7,124 bases of DNA from contig JASLFY010000201.1 in the NCBI GenBank assembly GCA_030150425.1, positions 1-7,124 of the forward strand, in the 5' to 3' direction. The DNA comes from Yimella sp. (GTDB lineage Bacteria; Actinomycetota; Actinomycetes; Actinomycetales; Dermatophilaceae). Under the pieces are notes generated by a model. The model saw nothing but the letters and a program-made list of their open reading frames with translations. It did no database searches and was not told the DNA's origin. A program made the translations under genes and the position numbers. This document shows, in pieces, positions 1 through 6,204 of the stretch; within the stretch, counting starts at the first letter, position 1; each line of letters starts with the position of its first letter.

Positions 1-378
1 CAGCGGGGTGCGCAACTGGTGTGAGGCGTCGGAGGCGAACTCGCGCTCGGCGGCGAGCGTCCGGGTCAGCTCACCGGTGCGCCGCTCGAACACCTGGGAG
101 AGCCGGTTGATCTCCTCCATGTCGCTGTGCAACGGCCGGAACACCGCCGAACCGTCGCCGACCATCTCGGCCTGATCGGTCAGGTGGCGCAGCGGCTCGG
201 CCACCTGGCGCGCCATCCGCCGCGCGATGAGGTGACCGATCAGGGCCGCGGCGATCGCCAGCACGACGATGCCGACCCTTCGCCACCAGCCGGCGGCGAA
301 GGCGAGCGCCGGAACCACGAACACCGCCAGGGTCACCACGAGGGTGACCGTCGTGTTGCGGATCAGCTTGCGCTGCAC
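1..378 (-). CDS. Sensor histidine kinase, N-terminal part (cut by window edge)
   Basis: This is the membrane sensor kinase expected to phosphorylate the response regulator encoded just upstream. The 126 visible residues start at GTG 378. An in-frame TGA, which is the regulator's own stop, lies nine bases upstream, so no earlier start is possible. Residues 9-29 and 35-52 are two hydrophobic segments joined by a very short turn (GWWRR), so there is almost no extracellular sensor domain. A HAMP-like linker follows at about 53-104. The window ends inside the HisKA motif DASHQLRTPL, with H120 as the predicted phosphoacceptor. The rest of the dimerisation domain and the ATPase domain lie beyond the left edge. 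The gap from the regulator stop is 6 bases, with a weak GGAAG 11 bases before the start, so the pair is probably co-translated. The stimulus cannot be inferred. The family call is firm because of the H-box and its partner gene. Confidence 0.93.
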   Translation of the reverse strand, partial: MQRKLIRNTTVTLVVTLAVFVVPALAFAAGWWRRVGIVVLAIAAALIGHLIARRMARQVAEPLRHLTDQAEMVGDGSAVFRPLHSDMEEINRLSQVFERRTGELTRTLAAEREFASDASHQLRTPL

Positions 379-384
379 CGAGGT

Positions 385-1080
385 TCAGGCTTCCGACGGA
401 AGTTCGAAGCGGAAGCCGACACCACGGATGGTGGTGATGAAGCGCGGGTCCGAGGCGTCGTCGCCGAGCTTGCGGCGCAGGACCGAGACGTGCATGTCGA
501 GGGTCTTGGTCGACCCGAACCAGGTGGTGTCCCACACCTCGCGCATCAGCTGCTCACGCGAGACGACCTTCCCCTGTTCCCGGACCAGCACCCGCAGCAG
601 GTCGAACTCCTTGACCGTCAGCTGCAGCTCCTCGCCGCCGCGGTACGCCCGCCGCGCCTCGGAGTCGATGCGTACGAAGGGGGCGCTCGGGCCGTCGGCC
701 GGCGACCGGCGCAGCAGCGCCCGGGTGCGGGCCAGCAACTCAGCCAGGCGGAACGGCTTGGTGACGTAGTCGTCGGCACCGGCGTCGAGCCCGACCACGG
801 TGTCGACCTCGTCGGCGCGCGCGGTCAGGATCAGCACCGGAACGGTGTAGCCCTCGGAGCGGAGGGTGCGGCAGACGTCGAGGCCGTCGAGCACCGGCAG
901 GCCGAGGTCGAGGATGAACAGGTCCGGGTTCTCCCGGGCGCCCTCGAGCGCGGAGGCACCGTCTTCACGGACGTCGACGACGTAGCCCTCACGGCGCAGG
1001 GCACGGGCCAGCGGTTCGGAGATGGCGGGGTCGTCCTCGGCGAGCAGGACGCGAATCATGGGGTCGATCGTAGTGGTCAT
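385..1080 (-). CDS. OmpR/PhoB-family DNA-binding response regulator
   Basis: A two-component transcription factor of 231 residues, normal for the family. The receiver domain spans about 9-123. It has the acidic pair E15/D16/D17, the phosphoacceptor D58 in FILDLGLP, the switch threonine T86 (LTARAD) and the conserved lysine K108 (TKPF). A winged-helix effector domain follows at about 135-228, with the recognition-helix region GSTKTLDMHVSVLRRKL and a terminal TTIRGVGFRFE hairpin typical of OmpR-type regulators. The start at 1080 is preferred because its ATG overlaps the hydratase stop as ATGA. A second ATG at 1059 (MIRVLL) would give a more usual N-terminus but has no ribosome-binding site. It lies directly upstream of the kinase gene and is its obvious partner. 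The target genes are unknown, and I see no basis for naming it after a characterised system. Confidence 0.95.
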   Translation of the reverse strand: MTTTIDPMIRVLLAEDDPAISEPLARALRREGYVVDVREDGASALEGARENPDLFILDLGLPVLDGLDVCRTLRSEGYTVPVLILTARADEVDTVVGLDAGADDYVTKPFRLAELLARTRALLRRSPADGPSAPFVRIDSEARRAYRGGEELQLTVKEFDLLRVLVREQGKVVSREQLMREVWDTTWFGSTKTLDMHVSVLRRKLGDDASDPRFITTIRGVGFRFELPSEA

Positions 1081-1880
1081 CGGTCCGACCACTGGGGACG
1101 TCGCTTCTCGGCGAAGGCCCGCACGCCCTCGGCGCGATCCGGGGAGAACGCGGTGGCTCGCCAGCAGCCGTCCTCCACCTCCAGGGCGGCGGTGAGGTCG
1201 ACCCCGCTGCCCAGTCGCATCGCCCGCTTGGCATTGACCAGTCCGGTCGGCGAGTTGCCGGCGATCAGCGTCGCCAGTTCCAGTGCGCGGTCGCGGGCGG
1301 TTCCGGCGGGCACCAGCTCCTCCACGAAACCCCACTCGTGGGCCTCGGCCGCGCTGAACTTCTGTGCGGTGAAGATGGCGCGCGACGCCTTGCCCCAGCC
1401 GACCCGGCGGACCAGCAATTGGGTGCCGCCGCCGCCGGGAATGACGCCCACCGACACCTCCGGCAGACCGATGAGGGCCGACTCGCCGGCCACGACGATG
1501 TCGCAGGACAGCGCGATCTCGGCGCCGCCACCGAGGGCGAAGCCGTCGACCGCGGCGATCGAGGGCACCGGCAACTGCAGCACCCCGGTGTACGCCGCCC
1601 GCGCGATCGGACGCTGCGCGATGAGGTCGGCGTCGCTGAAACCGTTGCGCTCCTTGAGATCCGCTCCGACGCAGAACGCCTTCTCGTGGCTGCTGCTGAC
1701 CACCACCACTCGTACGGTCGGGTCGTGCGCGAGCGCGTCGGTGGCGGCCGCGATGTTGCGCGCGAACTCGGTCGACACAGCGTTCATCGCGGCCGGGCGG
1801 TCGAGCACCAACTCGGCGACATGCCCTTCGTCCCCGTGGCGACGTACGGTCACGTCGCCGTGGTGCTGATCGGTCGTCAT
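1077..1880 (-). CDS. Enoyl-CoA hydratase/isomerase family protein, AUH-like
   Basis: A crotonase-fold enzyme of 267 residues, the usual length. It should act on a 2-enoyl-CoA in the cytoplasm. Visible motifs are GADLKER (72-78), the oxyanion-hole/CoA segment FALGGGAEIALSCD (114-127) and GLPEVSVGVIPGGGGTQ (138-154). Both catalytic glutamates of true hydratases are present, at E121 and E141, so hydration is more likely than isomerisation or a degenerate paralogue. GADLKER and IPGGGGTQ resemble AUH, the 3-methylglutaconyl-CoA hydratase of leucine breakdown. That substrate is a reasonable guess, but short-chain enoyl-CoA hydration in beta-oxidation cannot be excluded. The start at 1880 has a strong AGGAGGA and overlaps the upstream cyclase stop as ATGA. 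The stop overlaps the response-regulator start in the same way. It shares a locus with an acyl-CoA carboxylase, which fits acyl-CoA catabolism. Confidence 0.95.
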   Translation of the reverse strand: MTTDQHHGDVTVRRHGDEGHVAELVLDRPAAMNAVSTEFARNIAAATDALAHDPTVRVVVVSSSHEKAFCVGADLKERNGFSDADLIAQRPIARAAYTGVLQLPVPSIAAVDGFALGGGAEIALSCDIVVAGESALIGLPEVSVGVIPGGGGTQLLVRRVGWGKASRAIFTAQKFSAAEAHEWGFVEELVPAGTARDRALELATLIAGNSPTGLVNAKRAMRLGSGVDLTAALEVEDGCWRATAFSPDRAEGVRAFAEKRRPQWSDR

Positions 1881-3676
1881 GAGTCCTCCTGTGGTGCAGT
1901 TCGGGCGGAGCGGCTGATCGCGGCGGCCTGGACGTCCCCGACGCCGGGCAGTCGGACCACACCGACGTCGAAGACGTCGGCATCGGGCAGTTCGAGAGCT
2001 TGGCGGGCGACGTCCGCGTCGACGAGAATCTCCCCCGGCGCGGCGGTGCTGGTCAACCGGCTGGCCCGGTTGACGGTGTGGCCGTAGATGTCGCCTTGTC
2101 GGGCCAGGACCCGACCGGTGGAGATGCCGACCCGCAGCCGGGGCAGCAACGGCGACGCGGCGACGGCGTCGACCAGGTCGAAGGCGATGCGGATGCCACC
2201 GGCGATCGAGCGGTGGGTGAACAACACCTCGTCGCCGACGGTCTTCACGACGGCACCTCCGGCCTGTGCCACGACGTCCGACACAGTCGTCTCGAAGGTG
2301 GTGACCAGTTCGGCGAGGTCACGCTCGGTGGTGGTGCGCACCAGGCTGGTGAAGTTCACCAGGTCGGCGAAGCCGACGGTGCGGACGACACCGACGTGGG
2401 ACTCCGGCTCCGCGTCGGCGACCATGCGCGAGATCGCGTTGGCCAGGTTGCGCCGGGAGACGTAGTCGATCAGCGGGGTCAGTTCGGCCGAGATCGCGAT
2501 CATCCGTTCCGCCACGTCGAAGGCGGTCGCGGTGTCGACCTCGAGGTCCTGCTCGGCGGTCATCATGTCGCTGACCAGCTGCAGCATCCACATCTGCATC
2601 CGGTCGGTGCTGCGCCCGACGGCGCGCGCCAGCCGCACCGCGGTCTCCTCGTCGAGCAGCCCGTTGTCGATCAGCCGGTTGACGATGCGTACGGCCTCGA
2701 CGTCGCGCTGATTGAAGACGACGTCCTCCTCGCGCGCGTTCGCGAAGCCCATCGCCCGCCACAGCTTGCGGGACATGTCGCCGCGGGTCCCGGACAGCTG
2801 CGCGACGTCGATCCGGCGCAGGGTCCGAGGGCTGCCCATCAGCTGCTGCTCGATCCGGTCGACGAACGCCGAGCGGTCCTGCGGCCGAATGGATTCCGCG
2901 TCCGGACGTACGTGGATGATGTCACCGACGGAGTGCGGTTCGCGGGTCTCGCCGTTGTCGACGACCAGGCGCCCGAGCTCGTCGATGTCGACCGCGCGAC
3001 CGCTGCTGGACCGGTCCTGCGACACCTGCACCTTCACCTGCTGACCGAGAGTGACGCAGGCTGCGCGGTAGTCGTCGTCGACGGCGGGGTCCTCCCACAC
3101 CGCCTGCACCTGTTCCAGCTCGACCAGCACAGCCGCGATGATGTCCTCGCGCGCCACCTGGGAGCCGTTGAGCGACAACGACGTCGCGGACGCGGTCGCG
3201 AGCTGGTCGTTGTTCTGCCACACGTTGAGGCCGATGCCGGCCACGACGACCGGATCGGTCGAGCCGTTGCTCGGTGCGACCTCGCAGAGGATCCCACCGA
3301 CCTTCCGCTGGCCGTCCGCCACCTGCAGCAACAGGTCGTTCGGCCACTTCAGACCGGCGGTGAGTCCGGTGGTGCGCAGCACGGCGCGGCGTACGGCCAG
3401 CCCGACGAGCAGCGGCACCCACCCCCAGCGCTGCGGCTGCTGCGGCAACGGCAGGGTCACCGACATGGAGATGCCCAGGCCGCTGGGCGCCTGCCAGTCG
3501 CGGTCGAGGCGGCCGCGGCCGGCGCTCTGGTAGTCGGCGACGTAGACCCGCCAGGGTTGTGGGTCGGCCATCAGCTCGGCGTTCGTCGAGGCGACCTCCG
3601 CCACCACGTCCAGCCGGTTCCAGGGGCCATCGGCGAGTTGCGCGCGAAGTCGATCCGCCTCCAGAACTGGTGCCAT
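1877..3676 (-). CDS. Biotin-protein ligase fused to class III adenylate cyclase
   Basis: One uninterrupted frame encodes two enzymes (599 residues). Residues 1-257 are a biotin-[acetyl-CoA-carboxylase] ligase without the N-terminal DNA-binding domain of E. coli BirA. It has STN 30-32, the biotinyl-AMP loop GRGRLDR 53-59, KWPND 110-114, KVGGIL 125-130, GIGLN 147-151, and a small SH3-like C-domain ending near GDIIHVRP. After about 15 linker residues, 270-425 is a helical region resembling the Rv1264-type cyclase regulatory domain (RRIDVAQLSG..., RKLWRAMGF). A class III catalytic domain follows (about 430-585). Metal-binding D438 and D482, adenine-specifying K478 and D529, and transition-state N536 and R540 are all present, so an active ATP-using homodimer is predicted. 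No membrane segment is seen, so the protein should be cytosolic. The start at 3676 fits ligase homology and a leaderless promoter; an upstream in-frame ATG at 3715 would overlap pccB. The ligase would biotinylate the carrier subunit serving the divergent carboxylase. The fusion is the unusual part: as I recall, Streptomyces has separate neighbouring ligase and cyclase genes beside pccB. Confidence 0.92.
   Translation of the reverse strand: MAPVLEADRLRAQLADGPWNRLDVVAEVASTNAELMADPQPWRVYVADYQSAGRGRLDRDWQAPSGLGISMSVTLPLPQQPQRWGWVPLLVGLAVRRAVLRTTGLTAGLKWPNDLLLQVADGQRKVGGILCEVAPSNGSTDPVVVAGIGLNVWQNNDQLATASATSLSLNGSQVAREDIIAAVLVELEQVQAVWEDPAVDDDYRAACVTLGQQVKVQVSQDRSSSGRAVDIDELGRLVVDNGETREPHSVGDIIHVRPDAESIRPQDRSAFVDRIEQQLMGSPRTLRRIDVAQLSGTRGDMSRKLWRAMGFANAREEDVVFNQRDVEAVRIVNRLIDNGLLDEETAVRLARAVGRSTDRMQMWMLQLVSDMMTAEQDLEVDTATAFDVAERMIAISAELTPLIDYVSRRNLANAISRMVADAEPESHVGVVRTVGFADLVNFTSLVRTTTERDLAELVTTFETTVSDVVAQAGGAVVKTVGDEVLFTHRSIAGGIRIAFDLVDAVAASPLLPRLRVGISTGRVLARQGDIYGHTVNRASRLTSTAAPGEILVDADVARQALELPDADVFDVGVVRLPGVGDVQAAAISRSARTAPQEDS
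1884..1890 (-). promoter_or_regulatory. Strong ribosome-binding site for the hydratase gene
   Basis: AGGAGGA, read on the minus strand, lies 3 bases before the hydratase ATG at 1880. It sits inside the last codons of the ligase-cyclase gene. It is the clearest Shine-Dalgarno sequence in the window. It suggests the hydratase can be translated more strongly than simple coupling to the upstream gene would allow. Confidence 0.8.
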
Positions 3677-3683
3677 GGCCCCA

Positions 3684-3693
3684 AGGCTATTGT
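3684..3693. promoter_or_regulatory. Overlapping divergent leaderless promoters (-10 pair)
   Basis: The 25 bp between the divergent start codons contain two -10-like TANNNT hexamers that share two base pairs. TATTGT (3688-3693) reads right and ends 8 bases before the pccB ATG at 3702. TAGCCT (3689-3684, minus strand) reads left and ends 7 bases before the ligase-cyclase ATG at 3676. Neither start codon has a Shine-Dalgarno sequence. Both spacings match transcription starting on or beside the A of the start codon, as in leaderless actinobacterial mRNAs. No convincing -35 is seen for either. The assignment is inferred from spacing only. Confidence 0.5.
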
Positions 3694-3694
3694 C

Positions 3695-3723
3695 TGTGAC
3701 CATGACGGGTAACACAGGTCACA
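3695..3723. repeat. Inverted repeat TGTGACC/GGTCACA around the pccB start
   Basis: A perfect 7-bp inverted repeat: TGTGACC at 3695-3701 and GGTCACA at 3717-3723, with a 15-base spacer that begins with the pccB start codon. The arms resemble CRP/GlxR half-sites (TGTGA/TCACA). However, the half-site spacing is 19 bases rather than the canonical 6. It could be an operator for an unidentified factor or chance. Confidence 0.3.
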
Positions 3724-5336
3724 ACCCGAGCGCTGCCGACGTCGACATCCACACCACGGCCGGCCGGCTCGCCGAGCTGCAGATGCGGATCGACGAAGCG
3801 GTCCACGCCGGCAGCGCGAAGGCGGTCGAGAAGCAGCACGCGAAGGGCAAGAAGACGGCGCGGGAGCGCATCGAACAGCTCCTCGACCCGGGCAGCTTCG
3901 TCGAACTCGACGCGTTCGCCCGCCACCGCTCGACGAACTTCGGCCAGCAGAAGAACCGCCCGTACGGCGACGGCGTCGTCACCGGTTACGGCACGGTCGA
4001 CGGCCGTACGATCTGCGTCTTCAGCCAGGACTTCACCGTCTTCGGTGGGTCGCTCGGCGAGGTCTTCGGCGAGAAGATCTGCAAGGTCATGGACCTGGCG
4101 ATGAAGATCGGTTGCCCGGTCGTCGGCATCAACGACTCCGGTGGCGCGCGCATCCAGGAAGGCGTCGTGGCCCTCGGCCTGTACGCCGAGATCTTCCGCC
4201 GCAACGTCCACGCCTCCGGCGTGATCCCGCAGATCAGCCTGGTCATGGGCCCGTGCGCCGGCGGCGCGGTCTACTCCCCCGCGATCACCGACTTCACCGT
4301 GATGGTCGACCAGACCTCTCACATGTTCATCACCGGCCCCGACGTCATCAAGACGGTCACCGGTGAGGACGTCGGCTTCGAGGAGCTCGGCGGCGCCCGC
4401 ACCCACAACTCGCGCAGCGGCGTCGCCCACTACATGGGCTCCGACGAGGACGACGCGATCGACTACGTCAAGGAGCTGCTCAGCTTCCTGCCGCCGAACA
4501 ACCTCGACGCCGGCCTCTCGTTCGACGCCGTCGACGACTCCGAGCTGGAGATCAACGACGACGACCGCGCGCTCGACAGCCTGATCCCGGACTCGGCGAA
4601 CATGCCGTACGACATGGTCAAGGTCGTCGAACAGGTCTGTGACGACGGCGAATTCCTGCAGACCCAGGAGCTGTTCGCGCCGAACATCGTGACCGGTTTC
4701 GGTCGCGTCGACGGCCAGACCGTCGGTGTCGTCGCCAACCAGCCGTTGCAGCTGGCCGGCACCCTCGACATCAACGCCTCGGAGAAGGCCGCCCGGTTCG
4801 TCCGCACCTGCGACGCCTTCAACGTTCCGATCCTGACCTTCGTCGACGTGCCAGGCTTCCTGCCCGGCACCGACCAGGAGTGGGGCGGCATCATCCGCCG
4901 CGGCGCGAAGCTGCTGTACGCCTACGCCGAGGCGACCGTTCCGCTGGTCACCGTCATCACGCGCAAGGCCTACGGCGGCGCGTACGACGTCATGGGCTCC
5001 AAGCACCTCGGCGCCGACATCAACCTCGCCTGGCCGACGGCCCAGATCGCGGTGATGGGCGCCCAGGGCGCGGCGAACATCCTGTACCGCAAGGAGATTG
5101 CCGCGGTCACCGAGAGCACCGGCGGTGACACCGCCGCGGTCGAGGCGCGCCGGCAGGAACTGATCCAGGAGTACGAGGACACCCTCGCCAACCCCTACAT
5201 CGCGGCCGAGCGCGGCTACGTCGACGCGGTCATCCCGCCGCACGAGACGCGGGTGCAGATCGTGCGCGCGCTGCGCGCCCTGCGTACGAAGCGGGAGACG
5301 TTGCCGCCCAAGAAGCACGGGAACATTCCGCTGTGA
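3702..5336 (+). CDS. pccB: Acyl-CoA (propionyl-CoA) carboxylase beta subunit
   Basis: Carboxyltransferase subunit of 544 residues, the usual length for the PccB/AccD5 group. It transfers carboxylate from carboxybiotin to acyl-CoA, making methylmalonyl-CoA from propionyl-CoA. Two crotonase-like halves are visible. The N-half (about 14-290) has DIHTTAGRLAEL, AVEKQHAKGK, RHRSTNFG, the SGGARIQEG segment and the oxyanion-hole segment GPCAGGAVYSP (183-193). The C-half (about 300-544) has DVPGFLPGTDQE, KAYGGAYDVMG (422-432) and the conserved tail KKHGNIPL. D429 in GGAYDVMG is equivalent to the Streptomyces PccB aspartate (D422) linked to propionyl-CoA preference, so propionyl-CoA is the best guess. 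A start at 3702 gives the normal N-terminus; an in-frame ATG at 3675 would add nine residues overlapping the divergent gene and destroy the -10 spacing. The stop overlaps the epsilon gene. The biotin-carrying alpha subunit is not in the window. Confidence 0.96.
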   Translation: MTGNTGHNPSAADVDIHTTAGRLAELQMRIDEAVHAGSAKAVEKQHAKGKKTARERIEQLLDPGSFVELDAFARHRSTNFGQQKNRPYGDGVVTGYGTVDGRTICVFSQDFTVFGGSLGEVFGEKICKVMDLAMKIGCPVVGINDSGGARIQEGVVALGLYAEIFRRNVHASGVIPQISLVMGPCAGGAVYSPAITDFTVMVDQTSHMFITGPDVIKTVTGEDVGFEELGGARTHNSRSGVAHYMGSDEDDAIDYVKELLSFLPPNNLDAGLSFDAVDDSELEINDDDRALDSLIPDSANMPYDMVKVVEQVCDDGEFLQTQELFAPNIVTGFGRVDGQTVGVVANQPLQLAGTLDINASEKAARFVRTCDAFNVPILTFVDVPGFLPGTDQEWGGIIRRGAKLLYAYAEATVPLVTVITRKAYGGAYDVMGSKHLGADINLAWPTAQIAVMGAQGAANILYRKEIAAVTESTGGDTAAVEARRQELIQEYEDTLANPYIAAERGYVDAVIPPHETRVQIVRALRALRTKRETLPPKKHGNIPL

Positions 5337-5536
5337 CGACCGAACCGGAACAGAACGCAGCCCCGCAGGTGCGGGTCGTATCCCCCGCCGAGTTGTCCGG
5401 CGAGGAGGCCGCGGCGTTGGTGGCGGTGCTGTCGTCGCTCGGCGGCGCCGCTCCGGCAGCGCCGGAGCCCCGGTCGAACTGGGCCGGTCGTGCGCGCCAG
5501 GGCTGGCGCGCCAGCGGGTTGCCGAACGGCCGCTGA
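5333..5536 (+). CDS. pccE: Acyl-CoA carboxylase epsilon subunit
   Basis: A 67-residue protein starting at GTG 5333, which overlaps the pccB stop as GTGA. A GGGAA about 9 bases upstream may serve as ribosome-binding site. In actinobacterial acyl-CoA carboxylases this small subunit binds the beta hexamer and raises activity. Two recognisable parts are present: an N-terminal helix with an acidic/alanine pattern (VVSPAELSGEEAAALVAVLSSL, about residues 15-36) and a C-terminal tryptophan/arginine segment (NWAGRARQGWRASGLP, about 49-64). A Pro/Ala linker separates them. Sequence similarity across this family is low, so its position directly behind pccB is important support. Whether to call it PccE or AccE follows the beta subunit and is not independently shown. 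Confidence 0.9.
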   Translation: MTTEPEQNAAPQVRVVSPAELSGEEAAALVAVLSSLGGAAPAAPEPRSNWAGRARQGWRASGLPNGR

Positions 5537-5537
5537 C

Positions 5538-6191
5538 TCAGCCGAGCAGTCGCTCGCGCAGCTGCGCCCGCTCGACCGGGTCGGGCAGGCAGTCGGTCTC
5601 GACCACCCTGCGCAACGCTTCGGTGTCGCCGTAGAACGCCCGGAACACGGTGGGCACGTCGACATCGTGGTCCGGGCGCTCGAGCACCGTGATCGGGTCG
5701 CCCGGGCGGATCGTGCCGGGCTGCTCGATCGAGAGGTACGCGCCGGAACGTCCGTGGGCGACGAACAGCTTCAACCACCCGCGTACGTCCATGTGTTGGC
5801 GGAAGGTCCCGCACGGGATGCGCGGACCGCAGACCTGCAGCACGGTCTCGCCGACCTGCCAGCGCTCCCCGATCAGCGCCTCGTCGACGGCGATGCCCTC
5901 GGTGGTCAGGTTCTCCCCGAACATCCCGTCGCGCAGCTCTCGGTCGAGCTGCCGCTCCCAGTGGTCGAGTTCCTCGCGGGCGACGGCGTAGACGGCCTGG
6001 TAGGTGCCGCCGTGGTGTCGACGGTCGCCGATGAAGTCACCCTCGACGCCACTGCCGACCCCGCCGTGCTTCGGCCCCGGCGGCCGTAGACGGATCCACG
6101 GCATCGACTTCTTGTTGATCCCCGTCGGGGTGTCCTTGGCGCCGTTGGGCCGTTCGGCCCCGACGTTGGTCGACCTCACACTCGCTGGCAT
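5538..6191 (-). CDS. MOSC domain-containing protein (YiiM-like)
   Basis: MOSC domains are the sulfur-handling modules of molybdenum-cofactor sulfurases. Stand-alone members such as YiiM act in molybdenum-cofactor-dependent reduction or detoxification of N-hydroxylated bases. From the start at 6191 the protein has 217 residues. Visible features are the N-terminal strand ASVRSTNVG, a HHGG motif (59-62) before QAVYAVAREELDHWE, FGENLTT (91-97) and the cysteine segment VCGPRIPCGTF (120-130). C127 is the expected catalytic cysteine and C121 is an extra one. GDPITVL near 164-170 closes the barrel, and a C-terminal helical tail follows. ATG 6191 is chosen for a GGGA about 8 bases upstream; ATG 6200 would add three residues. 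It begins 13 bases after the toxin stop, so it is probably co-transcribed with the toxin-antitoxin genes. Its substrate is unknown. Confidence 0.88.
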   Translation of the reverse strand: MPASVRSTNVGAERPNGAKDTPTGINKKSMPWIRLRPPGPKHGGVGSGVEGDFIGDRRHHGGTYQAVYAVAREELDHWERQLDRELRDGMFGENLTTEGIAVDEALIGERWQVGETVLQVCGPRIPCGTFRQHMDVRGWLKLFVAHGRSGAYLSIEQPGTIRPGDPITVLERPDHDVDVPTVFRAFYGDTEALRRVVETDCLPDPVERAQLRERLLG

Positions 6192-6204
6192 ACCGCCCAT
6201 CCCA

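Noticed and set aside
2834..2839. Internal start at Met280 giving a separate cyclase
   Set aside because: There is no Shine-Dalgarno at a useful distance, and the start would cut into the first helix of the regulatory domain.
2880..2960. A frameshift or missed stop artificially joining ligase and cyclase
   Set aside because: The frame runs cleanly from GDIIHVRP through the linker into DRIEQQL, and neither alternative frame offers a better ligase end or cyclase start. Raw reads would still settle it, so it is kept as a check on the fusion finding.
127..3712. Long plus-strand open frames (580 and 570 codons) opposite the ligase-cyclase, hydratase and regulator genes
   Set aside because: Composition is low-complexity Arg/Gly/His/Asp-rich with no recognisable domain, and the minus-strand genes contain clear catalytic motifs throughout.
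3695..3723. A canonical CRP/GlxR site (TGTGA-N6-TCACA)
   Set aside because: Half-sites are 19 bases apart instead of 6, so it is reported only as an inverted repeat.
3687..5318. A 543-codon open frame on the minus strand opposite the carboxylase gene
   Set aside because: It is a GC-rich shadow: repetitive Asp/Val/Arg/Ala composition, no family motifs, and it lies exactly antisense to a well-conserved enzyme.
5532..5542. Bidirectional terminator at the convergent gene ends
   Set aside because: Stem arms are only 5 bp with a one-base centre and no T-tract. The symmetry arises from the two facing stop codons.
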